Shown here: piece by piece, positions 16,092 to 23,590 of the stretch | Layout: every line of letters begins with the position of its first letter | How positions within the stretch are numbered: the stretch's first letter is position 1 | DNA from: Defluviitalea raffinosedens | GTDB lineage: Bacteria; Bacillota; Clostridia; Lachnospirales; Defluviitaleaceae | Direction: 5' to 3' | Assembly (NCBI RefSeq): GCF_016908775.1 | Contig: NZ_JAFBEP010000012.1 | Span: 1-64,000 of the forward strand | DNA: 64,000 bases | Notes under the pieces: generated by a model | Told to the model about the DNA's origin: nothing | The model's database searches: none | Seen by the model: only the letters and a program-made list of their open reading frames with translations | Made by a program: the position numbers and the translations under genes

Positions 16092-16300
16092 ATGAAATTA
16101 TATCCTTTACGAAAAAACTAAAAACTTTCTTATTTATTTACTAAGTTGCTGAACAACTATGTCTGTTGATTTATCAGAATACCTGCAGATACAAAAGTAT
16201 ATATCTTTATAAATTGATTTTTTTGAATTTAAAAATCAAAGGAATAAAAGTGAAAAATATGGAAAAGATTTAGTTAGTAATAAATAGGAGGGATATAAAG

Positions 16301-16975
16301 ATGAAAATTACACCGAATCTTGTCATTGCTGATTTAGAAGAATATCTGCGATTATTTCATATTTCATTGTCAAAACAAGCCAGGCGAACTTTACTTGACA
16401 TAGAAGAATTTGCATACAGATGTGATCATTGTGTTAATGTGAATCTTTTTTTTAGTAAAATTATAAGGAACTATGATACAGTTCGGAATATACTAATGGA
16501 TCGGGGAATTAATCCTAATCTGGCAGCATTGATTTTAGAAAAAAGCTATTATGACACCATAGAGGATACGATAAAATACAGAGAAGTGAATTTTAGTTAT
16601 TCCCAAATGTATATGAGAAGAGACAATCCTAAAACGGATATTATAGACAGGGCATTGGAATATTGTGTGCTGGAAAACAGGGATATTCTGGAGAATAAAG
16701 ATTTACTTCTGGCTAGTATGGATTATTTTGAAGAGTCTATTGCTCAGGATCATGGTTATAGGAAGGATAAAACATTAGATGAATCTCCTGTCACATTATC
16801 CCATGTATACGGACGTTATAATGAAAATCTTTGGATTGAATTTGACGAGATTAGAAAAAGATTGCAAAACTCTAAAGCATTAGAAGAGAATATAGAACTT
16901 GACAGAAACGATATCAATATATTTCTTCATTATGATCACAATTCATTACATAACAGTTCAACCCATACTGCATAA
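16301..16975 (+). CDS. Hypothetical protein, Clp-N-like N-terminus
   Basis: The 224-residue soluble protein is not recognised as a named family. Residues 15-85 (SKQARRTLLDIEEFAYRCDH and ILMDRGINPNLAALILEKSY) have the helix pattern of a Clp N-terminal repeat, in which helices carrying xxARxxLxxxxxxAxxxxH lead to an LxxxGxxxxxxxxxL stretch; this is a weak likeness by eye only. The C-terminal half is charged, with no membrane segment. TAGGAGGGAT before the ATG is a strong ribosome site. It is alone, convergent to the Ena-like operon and separated from it by a very long hairpin. Confidence 0.6.
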   Translation: MKITPNLVIADLEEYLRLFHISLSKQARRTLLDIEEFAYRCDHCVNVNLFFSKIIRNYDTVRNILMDRGINPNLAALILEKSYYDTIEDTIKYREVNFSYSQMYMRRDNPKTDIIDRALEYCVLENRDILENKDLLLASMDYFEESIAQDHGYRKDKTLDESPVTLSHVYGRYNENLWIEFDEIRKRLQNSKALEENIELDRNDINIFLHYDHNSLHNSSTHTA

Positions 16976-16998
16976 TGGAGTTAGTTGCCCAAATTAGT

Positions 16999-17063
16999 CC
17001 ATATTAATATAAAATACCTCCTGTTAAAAAGCGTATAACAGGAGGTATTTTATATTAATATGG
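16999..17063. terminator. Bidirectional terminator with a 27-bp perfect stem (AACAGGAGG family)
   Basis: The arms 16999-17025 and 17037-17063 are exact reverse complements, with an 11-nt loop. The core is again ACCTCCTGTT/AACAGGAGGT, extended by ATATTAATATAAAAT on the outside, giving A/T runs on both sides. It sits between a plus-strand gene ending at 16975 and a minus-strand gene whose stop codon begins directly at 17064, so it can terminate both. Confidence 0.93.
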
Positions 17064-17738
17064 CTAAAAAGTTTTTCTTTCTTTTCCTTGCTCGCTTAAG
17101 CAGAGCAAAAGATTGATTCCAGGCGGATCTCCCTGATAATTTAGTATCCTGATGAGCAGTGATTTCATATCAGTTGAATGTATGACGGTGTCTTGTCTAA
17201 TGACTTTTACCAAGTCTGGCTTGTTAAAGCGTTTGATGATTACTTTAAGTTCTATTGCTGAAGATAAACGGGGTCCAATTTCAAAAAATCCACTTACAGG
17301 AATTGTTGACTGCCACAGAAGGAAGTCTTCGTTCTCTGGAAGATTCCTGTATGTTGCAGGCAATTCGCATTGTAAGAATTCCGGACAACATGGACTATGG
17401 CACTTGGAATGTGCGTCTAATAGTTCCTGGAAGCAATGTCTGAATAGAATTCTTGAGGGGGGGTTTTGGACGAAAGCCTCAATTCTTTTAGTATAATTTC
17501 CGGTAAATGCAAAGGATTGGCCAGGTTGTAGAGTTCTTGTGATTGTTTTTCCATTATATAAGAGAATCCTAATGGTTGTGATGGCAGCGCTCTGATTGCC
17601 GTCAAAAGTAAATGTCCCTTTTATTGGCACATAACTTTCCCATACTTTACCGGAGTTTTCTATAATAAATCCACCATCACATTCTAAGGGGCTGGGACAA
17701 CATAATTTTGAAAAGTCTTTTAGTATTTGCAGTGGCAT
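17064..17738 (-). CDS. Ena-like protein with two tandem Cys-rich beta domains
   Basis: The 224-residue protein has two domains starting with CC-x5-C: LCCPSPLEC at residue 13 and PCCPEFLQC near 117. Domain 1 is type A (KVWESYVPIKGTFTF, ITRTLQPGQSFAFTG); domain 2 is type B (LLWQSTIPVSGFFEI, VIIKRFNKPDLVKVI). The W-x-S-x-x-P-x-x-G motif, the TLxPGxSFAxT hairpin and the Cys pattern match the S-type endospore appendage domain (Ena, PF13157, formerly DUF3992), where these Cys cross-link subunits. No signal peptide is seen, as expected for mother-cell spore proteins. Its start overlaps the upstream gene by 19 nt, in another frame. The family call is by motif, not by search. Confidence 0.72.
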   Translation of the reverse strand: MPLQILKDFSKLCCPSPLECDGGFIIENSGKVWESYVPIKGTFTFDGNQSAAITTIRILLYNGKTITRTLQPGQSFAFTGNYTKRIEAFVQNPPSRILFRHCFQELLDAHSKCHSPCCPEFLQCELPATYRNLPENEDFLLWQSTIPVSGFFEIGPRLSSAIELKVIIKRFNKPDLVKVIRQDTVIHSTDMKSLLIRILNYQGDPPGINLLLCLSEQGKERKTF

Positions 17739-19846
17739 AGTTTTTCATCCCCTTTCAATGGCAATTGCTCTTGCATACATATTTCTGTTATTACAGATCC
17801 TGTTCCTGATTCTGAGTGTACTTTTACATAAACGTTTTTGATGTAATCCACAACCAATATTCTGGGGACATTAACAGGAATCGTTTCTGTGATTGATTTT
17901 TTATCGTATCGTTCTATAATAATTTCTGCAGATTCACCGGCAGTCAAAGATATTTCTATCATTGCTTTTACAGGAAATCCTGCATGCCATAGCTGGTATT
18001 TTTGATTGTTTTCGATATTTTGGGCTTCTACAGATAAAAATTGACAGAAAAGTGGTTGAGGACAACAAGTGTTGTTTTTATTGTGTTTAATGATATTTTG
18101 TGTGCAGGATTCAAAGTCTACTAAACCTCTTGCTGTTGGATCTTGGCTGGAGAATCGTACATTGACTGATATAATTCCCTCATCCGTGATCATAAATCCT
18201 TCATTGGGTTTTAGAGTTTGTGTACCGATGCAGCCATCTTTATATCGGAATTTTACAGTCATATCTGCATCGGTTTCGGAGACATTGCGTATCGAAAATG
18301 TTCCTTTGATAGGCTCAGTTGATTCCCATAAAACAATGTCTCTGTTTAAAGGCAACTCTACAGGGTTCGTTATGAGAAGATTAGCATCTGTTTCACATCT
18401 TACTGGTTCAGGACAGCAATCGGTTTTTTTACTGTCAAGGCTTTCACTTCCAATATCCTTATGGAGCGCCTGATCCTGTATACAAAGGACTAGTCTAATT
18501 GCATTATCGCCAGGGTCACCATTGTTTAGTTGAACGAATACGCCTTCTATATCTGCAGTTCTTACAGTAAAGATTCTTTCTCCTGCAATTGTTCTTGTGA
18601 TGTCTGGTTTTCCATAACGTTTAATGACTACTTGTGCTCTTTGCTGCGGTTGACCTTCTATTGAAAATAGTATTTCACCGTCTACAGGGATTTTAGAAAG
18701 CCATATAGGGATATTTTGACCTTGAGGATTATTTAAGGATTCCACTCTCAGAAAATCACAATGAAGGGATTTTGGACAGCAGACAGATTTTCTTGGAGGT
18801 ATATCCTGTACACAATATTGGAACAGCATTTCTCCAGCTTCTGTAGGGGATTGATTTAATCTTATGGTGATTTTTTTTACATCTTTTGAGGTGATTGCAA
18901 AACCTCCACCAGGTAGCAAAGTTTTTTGTAGTGCATTATTATGAGCAAACTTTATATTTACTGTTAAAGCTTCGAGGTAAAAGTTAGTTATGGAATATGT
19001 TCCTTTTACAGGCATATCAGATTCCCATATTTTTAAATTTTGGAGAGGCGGTATCGCATTAACGAAAAAGCTGTTTTCACATTTAAGAGGTTGATCACAG
19101 CATGAAATTTGATTTTCTTCCTGATGGCATAATCGAATTTGAACGAAAGAATTGGATGAGTTGATTTCCGAAGAAGTGACAGTTAATTTATTAATGTCAT
19201 CAACAGAGATTATGAAGAATAATTCGGACTCATTGCCTGTACTCCCGTTTAAGGGAATCGTTCTTACAATATCAGGTTTATTAAAACGTTCAATTTCAAT
19301 TGTAGCAGATGGTTGATCTGATGGATTGAATTCAGAATCGAAAATAAATTCCAGGACACCTTTAACAGGAAAGAAAGTCTCCCATGTAAATAAGGGTTCT
19401 GCGGTCCATTGTACGATATCAATATCCAGTTCATCGCATGTAAGGACAGGAGAACAGCACTTTTCTCCAATTGATTCTGCATTTGTGGTGTCCAGATTAC
19501 AATACCTGAATTCAATTAAGGCAGTTTGATCTGCTGGGCCATTTGTTACTTGAACACTTACTTCAATGACTTGGTTGATTGTGAGAGCATAGGCTGTTCC
19601 ACGCTGAACAGTCCTTGAAATGATTGTTCCATTAGCTTGCTTAATCTCGAAAATAGCAATGGTCCCTGGAGGCGTTAGTCCTGTGTTTAATCTTAAAAAA
19701 AAGGTTCCTTTGATGGGCTCTGTTGATTTCCAGAGGGTTACGGGATCATTCATGTTTAAACTCGCAGTAAATCCTTCACTGCACATCATTGGTTCTGGAC
19801 AGCAATTTTTTCGTGTGACTTCTGTTGTTAAAAGTTGCAGTGCCAT
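17720..19846 (-). CDS. Ena-like protein with six tandem Cys-rich beta domains
   Basis: The 708-residue protein is a chain of six domains of 107-121 residues, starting near residues 15, 130, 249, 356, 477 and 594, each with CC-x5-C (CCPEPMMC, CCSPVLTC, CCDQPLKC, CCPKSLHC, CCPEPVRC, CCPQPLFC) and a Cys near its end. Odd domains (type A) carry PIKGTF/PVKGTY and T-x-x-x-G-x-x-FAIT-like hairpins; even domains (type B) carry IERFNKPDIVRTI-like strands. Together with the next gene this makes four A-B pairs. Ena1B of Bacillus cereus has the same four Cys in one domain per subunit. The start is the ATG at 19846 (AAGAGGTG 6-13 nt before); an ATG three codons upstream lacks a site. Spore appendage or coat is the inferred location. 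Confidence 0.72.
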   Translation of the reverse strand: MALQLLTTEVTRKNCCPEPMMCSEGFTASLNMNDPVTLWKSTEPIKGTFFLRLNTGLTPPGTIAIFEIKQANGTIISRTVQRGTAYALTINQVIEVSVQVTNGPADQTALIEFRYCNLDTTNAESIGEKCCSPVLTCDELDIDIVQWTAEPLFTWETFFPVKGVLEFIFDSEFNPSDQPSATIEIERFNKPDIVRTIPLNGSTGNESELFFIISVDDINKLTVTSSEINSSNSFVQIRLCHQEENQISCCDQPLKCENSFFVNAIPPLQNLKIWESDMPVKGTYSITNFYLEALTVNIKFAHNNALQKTLLPGGGFAITSKDVKKITIRLNQSPTEAGEMLFQYCVQDIPPRKSVCCPKSLHCDFLRVESLNNPQGQNIPIWLSKIPVDGEILFSIEGQPQQRAQVVIKRYGKPDITRTIAGERIFTVRTADIEGVFVQLNNGDPGDNAIRLVLCIQDQALHKDIGSESLDSKKTDCCPEPVRCETDANLLITNPVELPLNRDIVLWESTEPIKGTFSIRNVSETDADMTVKFRYKDGCIGTQTLKPNEGFMITDEGIISVNVRFSSQDPTARGLVDFESCTQNIIKHNKNNTCCPQPLFCQFLSVEAQNIENNQKYQLWHAGFPVKAMIEISLTAGESAEIIIERYDKKSITETIPVNVPRILVVDYIKNVYVKVHSESGTGSVITEICMQEQLPLKGDEKLCHCKY

Positions 19847-19874
19847 AATTTTCACCTCTTTTCATTGTTTCTAA

Positions 19875-19912
19875 TATCAATATATGTCGAACAGGTAAAA
19901 TTGGACATATAT
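19875..19912 (-). promoter_or_regulatory. Conserved promoter region of Ena-like operon 1
   Basis: An inverted repeat ATATATGTC (19880-19888) and GACATATAT (19904-19912) is conserved at the other Ena-like operon (38912-38943). On the minus strand CATATATTGATA (19886-19875) lies 29 nt before the start codon and resembles the -10 box of the mother-cell factors SigE/SigK (CATAnnnTA). No clear -35 could be chosen. Sporulation control is inference. Confidence 0.45.
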
Positions 19913-20146
19913 TTTTGGGTTTTATTAAGAGTTAAGGTACTAATTTGCATAAATCTTTCAAGAATATAGATGTTTCTGTTGACCACAATTGATAAGGGAG
20001 TTTGCTGTTGTTTTCCTACATAAGCATTTGGAGATTTATGAGTAAAAAGGTAATATAGATTTTAGTTGTGGAATTATAAAATTTATGATAAATATGATGT
20101 TATAGGGTTTTAAAAGTTATAGTTATGCAAATTTAGAGGTGATTAT

Positions 20147-21118
20147 ATGGCGAGTATAAAAGATGTTGCGAAATTAGCAGGTGTCGGAGTGGGAACAGTA
20201 TCAAGAGTAATTAATAACAATCAATCTGTTAGTGAAGCAACTCGTGAAAAAGTAAAATGGGCAATTGAGCAATTAGACTATGTACCCAATGAAGTCGCTA
20301 GAAACTTTAAAAAGCAATCGAGCCAACTAGTTGGAATGATGATTCCTACGATCGCTCACCCTTATTTTTCTAAACTGGTTTTCTATGTGGAAAGTGAATT
20401 GTATAAACATGGTTATAAACTCTTGATATGTAATTCAGAAACTGAGAAAGAGAAAGAACTGCAATATATAGAAATGCTTAAGATGAATCAGGTGGCAGGG
20501 ATCATCGTCATTTCTTATCATGATTTTTACAATAAAATTAAGATAGATTTTCCTGTTATAACTATAGATCGCTATATCTCCTCTGAAATTCCACATGTCA
20601 CTGCAGACAACTACATGGGTGGAACACTTGCAACAGAAGCTCTTATTAAAGGTGGCTGCAAAAAACTCGGATATTTAGGTGGAGGTTCATTGATTCAGAC
20701 TTCTGTAACCAAAAGGAAAGAAGCATTCATTGATATTGCAAAAAAACATAATATTCCATATGTAACCATGGAAGAAATTGTTCCTTTACATCAAGAATAT
20801 AAGCTGGCAAGAAAATTTCTTGATCATTATCCTGAAGTAGATGGTGTTTTTACGAGTACGGATATGTTCGCTGCAGCGCTTATAAAGGAATTAATATTGA
20901 GAGGACGCAGGGTACCAGAAGATGTTCAAGTCATTGGCTTTGACGGAATTCAGGATAACGATTTATTTCATCCTTATCTTTCAACGATCGAACAGCCAGT
21001 AGAGCAAATTGCCCAAACAAGTGTACAGTTACTCCTTGAAAGTATTATGCACAAAAATGTTCCCAAAGAAAACATTCTTAATGTGCGATATAGAAAAGGA
21101 GAAACCAGTTTGTTTTAG
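20147..21118 (+). CDS. LacI-family repressor of the fructan operon
   Basis: The 323-residue protein has a LacI helix-turn-helix at residues 2-50 (IKDVAKLAGVGVGTVSRVIN, then the YVPNEVARNF hinge) and a periplasmic-binding-protein-like sugar domain (GMMIPTIAHPYFSKLV, VDGVFTSTDMFAAALI, QVIGFDGIQDN, STIEQPVEQIAQ). The TTGAAACGTTTCCAA operators in front of the next gene are typical LacI sites, so it probably represses the transporter and GH32 genes until a fructo-oligosaccharide or fructose is present. AGAGGTGAT precedes the ATG. It is divergent from the Ena-like operon. Confidence 0.93.
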   Translation: MASIKDVAKLAGVGVGTVSRVINNNQSVSEATREKVKWAIEQLDYVPNEVARNFKKQSSQLVGMMIPTIAHPYFSKLVFYVESELYKHGYKLLICNSETEKEKELQYIEMLKMNQVAGIIVISYHDFYNKIKIDFPVITIDRYISSEIPHVTADNYMGGTLATEALIKGGCKKLGYLGGGSLIQTSVTKRKEAFIDIAKKHNIPYVTMEEIVPLHQEYKLARKFLDHYPEVDGVFTSTDMFAAALIKELILRGRRVPEDVQVIGFDGIQDNDLFHPYLSTIEQPVEQIAQTSVQLLLESIMHKNVPKENILNVRYRKGETSLF

Positions 21119-21164
21119 AAATTATAAGAAATATAAAAAAATCTAAAAAAATTATAAAACAATA

Positions 21165-21193
21165 TTGACATATTACATAAATGTTGATATATT
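21165..21193 (+). promoter_or_regulatory. Main promoter of the fructan operon
   Basis: TTGACA (21165-21170), a 17-nt spacer and TATATT (21188-21193). The first LacI operator begins 12 nt after the -10 box, over the expected transcription start. Confidence 0.8.
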
Positions 21194-21205
21194 TAAGACG
21201 TAAAA

Positions 21206-21220
21206 TTGAAACGTTTCCAA
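21206..21220 (+). promoter_or_regulatory. LacI-type operator 1
   Basis: TTGAAACGTTTCCAA contains the GAAACGTTTC core of LacI/CcpA-class sites. It lies at the start of transcription. It is the exact reverse complement of operator 2. CcpA could also bind, since cre sites look alike. Confidence 0.82.
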
Positions 21221-21255
21221 GAGAAATATATCAACGTTTTTTATTTTTAAGTACT

Positions 21256-21270
21256 TTGGAAACGTTTCAA
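21256..21270 (+). promoter_or_regulatory. LacI-type operator 2
   Basis: TTGGAAACGTTTCAA lies 50 nt downstream of operator 1 (centre to centre), close to five helical turns, which suits looping by a LacI-type tetramer or cooperative dimers. It ends shortly before the ribosome site of the binding-protein gene. As RNA the two sites could also pair with each other. Confidence 0.82.
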
Positions 21271-21289
21271 CAAAAAGGAGGAGATGTAA

Positions 21290-22624
21290 GTGAAGAAAAT
21301 TTTATCACTACTGCTTGCATGTGCATTAACGGTGTCCATAGCAGGTTGTGGAAAATCAACTACAGGCACCTCAGAATCTGGTGATTCTGGCACAAAAACA
21401 GAAACAACTGGAGGAGCGAATGGCAATGGACCTGTTGAACTAAAAATGTGGGTTCATGTCACAGACGACACAGACGAAGGCAAATCTTATGCTGAACGGG
21501 CAGCGGCCTTTAATGAAGCCCATGATGACATCAAAGTTACAGTAGAATTTATACCTCGTGATGGAGGCGGATCTGGTTACGAAGATAAAATCAATACGGC
21601 ACTTACAACAAATCAATTACCTGATGTAATCACTTTAGACGGACCTAATACTGCGGCTTATGTAGATGCAGGTATTGTTGCACCAATTGATGAGTACATA
21701 TCTAAAGAATCTCTTGATGATTATTTACCCTCTATTCTCCAACAAGGAACAGTTAATGGTAAATTATACGCCTTAGGAGCAATGGAATCTTCAGTAGCTC
21801 TTTTCTACAATAAAGATATCCTTGCAAAGTACAATATCCAACCAGGTACATTAGACAATCCATGGACATGGGATGATTTGTTTGAAGCAGCCAAAACCAT
21901 TACGGAAGGGGAAGGATATCCAGCATTGGATATGAGATTCAATGATATTGGTGAATGGTATATTTACGCATTTGCACCATTTATTTGGTCCAATGGGGGC
22001 AAGATTATTGGTGAAGACGGTTTAACTGCTGAAGGAATCTTTAATAGCCCTGAAGCTGTTGAAGCCTTGACATTCTTTAAGAAGCTTGTTGATTCAGGGG
22101 TAGTAAGCGTAACTCCAGAAGAAAACAACTTTGAATTAGGAAAATCTGCATTATATTTAAACGGACCATGGGCAATACCAACTCTTGAAAACAGTTATCC
22201 TGATATTAATTTCGAAGCAATGCCTTATCCGGTTAGTCCAAAAACAAAGGAATTGCATGTACCAACTGGTTCCTGGCAGTATGCTGTAACTGCTCAATCC
22301 AAACACCCTGCAGAAGCAGCAAAATTAGTTGAGTGGATGACAAATACTGAATCTGTTGTTTCTATAACTAAAGCAATTGGTATGCCACCTGCAAGAAAGT
22401 CATCGGTTGAATTCTTGCCGGAATATCAAGAAGGTGCAAGAAAAGTATTGCTTGATCAGCTGGCTAAGGGAGGCCATGCAAGACCTTTATCTGTAATCTA
22501 TCCAATTATATCAAGAAACTTCCAGGAAGCAGTGGAAGCAGTTCTTTATGGAGATGATCCTCAGACAGTTCTTGATGAAAAAGTACAGGTTATCGAACGT
22601 GAAGCACAACGCTATAAAAAATAA
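21290..22624 (+). CDS. ABC transporter sugar-binding lipoprotein
   Basis: The 444-residue protein starts with GTG after AAAGGAGGAG. A lipoprotein signal ends at Cys20 (TVSIAGC), followed by a Ser/Thr/Gly linker and a family 1 solute-binding domain (VELKMWVHVTDDTDEGKSYA, LPDVITLDGPNTAAYVDAG, LYALGAMESSVALFYNKDIL, LYLNGPWAIPTLE). It would capture fructo-oligosaccharides or sucrose and pass them to the two permeases downstream. It is the first gene of the operon controlled by the two LacI operators. Confidence 0.93.
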   Translation: MKKILSLLLACALTVSIAGCGKSTTGTSESGDSGTKTETTGGANGNGPVELKMWVHVTDDTDEGKSYAERAAAFNEAHDDIKVTVEFIPRDGGGSGYEDKINTALTTNQLPDVITLDGPNTAAYVDAGIVAPIDEYISKESLDDYLPSILQQGTVNGKLYALGAMESSVALFYNKDILAKYNIQPGTLDNPWTWDDLFEAAKTITEGEGYPALDMRFNDIGEWYIYAFAPFIWSNGGKIIGEDGLTAEGIFNSPEAVEALTFFKKLVDSGVVSVTPEENNFELGKSALYLNGPWAIPTLENSYPDINFEAMPYPVSPKTKELHVPTGSWQYAVTAQSKHPAEAAKLVEWMTNTESVVSITKAIGMPPARKSSVEFLPEYQEGARKVLLDQLAKGGHARPLSVIYPIISRNFQEAVEAVLYGDDPQTVLDEKVQVIEREAQRYKK

Positions 22625-22638
22625 GCTGATTGATTCTG

Positions 22639-22669
22639 ATAGGGTAATGGGACATTCCTATTACCCTAT
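22639..22669 (+). terminator. Intercistronic hairpin after the binding-protein gene
   Basis: ATAGGGTAAT and ATTACCCTAT form a perfect 10-bp stem around an 11-nt loop, with only TATTATTC after it. Such hairpins between a binding-protein gene and permease genes commonly raise the level of the first message relative to the rest. Confidence 0.7.
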
Positions 22670-22692
22670 TATTCAAAATAGGGAGTGGGAAA

Positions 22693-23589
22693 ATGCTAAA
22701 ATCTAAAAAACTCTTTGGTAAATATAAACTTGGAGAGACATTAATCGCCTATGCTTTTTTAGCACCAGCACTTATATTTATTTTAATTTTTGTCCTCGGG
22801 CCTATCCTTGCATCTTTTTCATATGCATTTACAGACTATTATCTTTTAAGACCTAATGATATTCAGTTTATAGGGTTGGAAAATTTTAAATATCTTATTG
22901 AAGATAAACTGATGTGGAAAGCATTTTTTAATACATTTCAATTCATTATTATGGTTATACCCCTTCAGGTAGGTACGGCATTAATACTGGCATTACTGGT
23001 GAATAGAAAAATAAAATTTAATTTATTTTTTAAGGTTTCATTTTTTGCACCAGTTGTTATGTCCCTGGTTGTTATTTCAATTTTGTGGATGACTTTATTA
23101 AATCCAGAATCGGGACTAATCAATGCCGCATTAACTACCTTAGGTCTATCTAAACAACCCTTTTTAACAAGCACTACACAGGTAATGCCTACCATTGTTG
23201 CTGTATCTGCATGGCAAGGTGCAGGATATCAAATGATGATTTTCCTTGCAGGTCTTAAAAACATACCAGCAGAATATTATGAGGCTGCAAGCCTTGATGG
23301 AGCGAACGGTTGGCAAAAGTTTTTATACATTACCCTGCCATCTTTAAAAAATGTAACAGTATTCATTATGATTACAACTTTAATTGCTGCGTTTAAATTA
23401 ATTGTTCAGCCAATGGTTATGACAAGTGGAGGACCTAAAAATTCATCGTTGACTATCGTCTACTATATTTATCAGACAGGTGTAAGATACAGAAATGTAG
23501 GTTATGCCAGTGCCATTACTTTAGTCTTCGCTATAATCGTTGCTATCCTGATTTTACTACAACGTCGTTTGATAAAGGAGGAAGATTAA
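22693..23589 (+). CDS. ABC sugar permease, MalF/UgpA type
   Basis: The 298-residue protein has six membrane helices and the binding-protein-dependent permease signature with the EAA loop EYYEAASLDGANGWQKFLYI followed by TLP. It resembles UgpA/LacF-type sugar permeases. It pairs with the permease encoded two bases downstream. No ATPase gene is in the operon; as in many Firmicutes, a shared MsmK/UgpC-type ATPase elsewhere probably powers it. Confidence 0.93.
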   Translation: MLKSKKLFGKYKLGETLIAYAFLAPALIFILIFVLGPILASFSYAFTDYYLLRPNDIQFIGLENFKYLIEDKLMWKAFFNTFQFIIMVIPLQVGTALILALLVNRKIKFNLFFKVSFFAPVVMSLVVISILWMTLLNPESGLINAALTTLGLSKQPFLTSTTQVMPTIVAVSAWQGAGYQMMIFLAGLKNIPAEYYEAASLDGANGWQKFLYITLPSLKNVTVFIMITTLIAAFKLIVQPMVMTSGGPKNSSLTIVYYIYQTGVRYRNVGYASAITLVFAIIVAILILLQRRLIKEED

Positions 23590-23590
23590 T

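Noticed and set aside
18069-18473. Long plus-strand open frames inside the Ena-like genes (also 19326-19529, 19620-19874, 38189-38527)
   Set aside because: Shadow frames opposite well-supported minus-strand genes with repeated protein motifs; no ribosome sites.
21206-21270. GAAACGTTTC sites read purely as CcpA cre sites
   Set aside because: Possible, but the paired mirror arrangement and adjacent LacI gene make a local repressor the simpler reading; dual use is left open.
21181-21384. Plus-strand open frame of 67 codons before the sugar-binding protein gene
   Set aside because: It runs through the promoter, both LacI operators and the start of the binding-protein gene in another frame.
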